The translations under genes were made by a program, and so were the position numbers. A DNA stretch of 23,555 bases from the NCBI GenBank assembly GCA_934675625.1, contig CAKURH010000057.1, forward strand, positions 1 through 23,555, written 5' to 3'. Every line of letters begins with the position of its first letter. Position 1 is the first letter of the stretch. The notes under the pieces are model-generated. The model made no database searches and was not told the DNA's origin. It saw only the letters and a program-made list of their open reading frames with translations. Source of the stretch: an uncultured Kiritimatiellota bacterium. GTDB lineage: Bacteria; Verrucomicrobiota; Kiritimatiellia; RFP12; UBA1067. This document shows, piece by piece, positions 23,554 to 23,555 of this stretch.

Positions 23554-23555
23554 CT

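Noticed and set aside
1..23555. rRNA, tRNA, integrase, insertion sequence, CRISPR array, SusC/SusD genes
   Set aside because: Looked for by eye and not found in this window.

Overview
The window is GC-rich bacterial DNA carrying a dense polysaccharide-degradation locus. Nearly all large genes lie on the plus strand and begin with export signals. The enzyme families (GH29 fucosidase, GH78 and GH106 rhamnosidases, a GH28-type pectinase, a beta-helix enzyme of GH141 type, and esterases) fit a fucose- and rhamnose-rich acidic plant glycan, most simply pectin (rhamnogalacturonan I or II). No SusC/SusD pair is present. Several enzymes are two-domain fusions, and one protein carries chlamydial Pmp-type FxxN/GGAI repeats. 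Together these suggest the PVC superphylum (Kiritimatiellota, Lentisphaerota or Verrucomicrobiota). That placement is an inference from style, not from a marker gene.

Layout. 1-151: 3' end of a probable glycoside hydrolase. 152-412: intergenic, with two inverted-repeat families. 413-4372: SGNH esterase fused to a beta-helix domain. 4442-5530: GntR/LacI hybrid (AraR-type) regulator. 5527-6160 (minus): a PIN-domain gene followed by a small partner gene. 6267-6312: a 17-bp palindromic operator and promoter. 6348-19627: GH29, GH78, esterase-GH106, a frameshifted Pmp-like beta-helix protein, a clan GH-A hydrolase with an inserted domain, and a metallophosphoesterase; these are tightly spaced or overlapping and read as one transcription unit. 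19628-19958: repeats, small hairpins, and a second operator and promoter of the same design. 19959-22583: GH28-like/GH5-like fusion. 22679-23457: a second PIN gene plus small partner. 23429-23555: a further promoter with a hairpin-rich transcript that runs off the window.

How it works together. The regulator probably binds the two identical palindromes (core AAACTTGTTTAACAAGT), which sit 32 bp (centre to first -10 base) upstream of the promoters of the two enzyme units. These units would then form one regulon answering to a released sugar. Esterases de-acylate the glycan, the GH28-like module cuts or trims the galacturonan, and GH78, GH106 and GH29 remove rhamnose and fucose.

The most notable signals are: a 16-G tract that puts the Pmp-like gene out of frame (one G fewer restores it), as in phase-variable chlamydial pmp genes; two toxin-first PIN/small-protein cassettes flanking the locus, one with a promoter-leader hairpin repeated with covarying bases; a GGGGACAGGCCCC element inserted five times inside coding sequence without breaking frame; and the operator pair.
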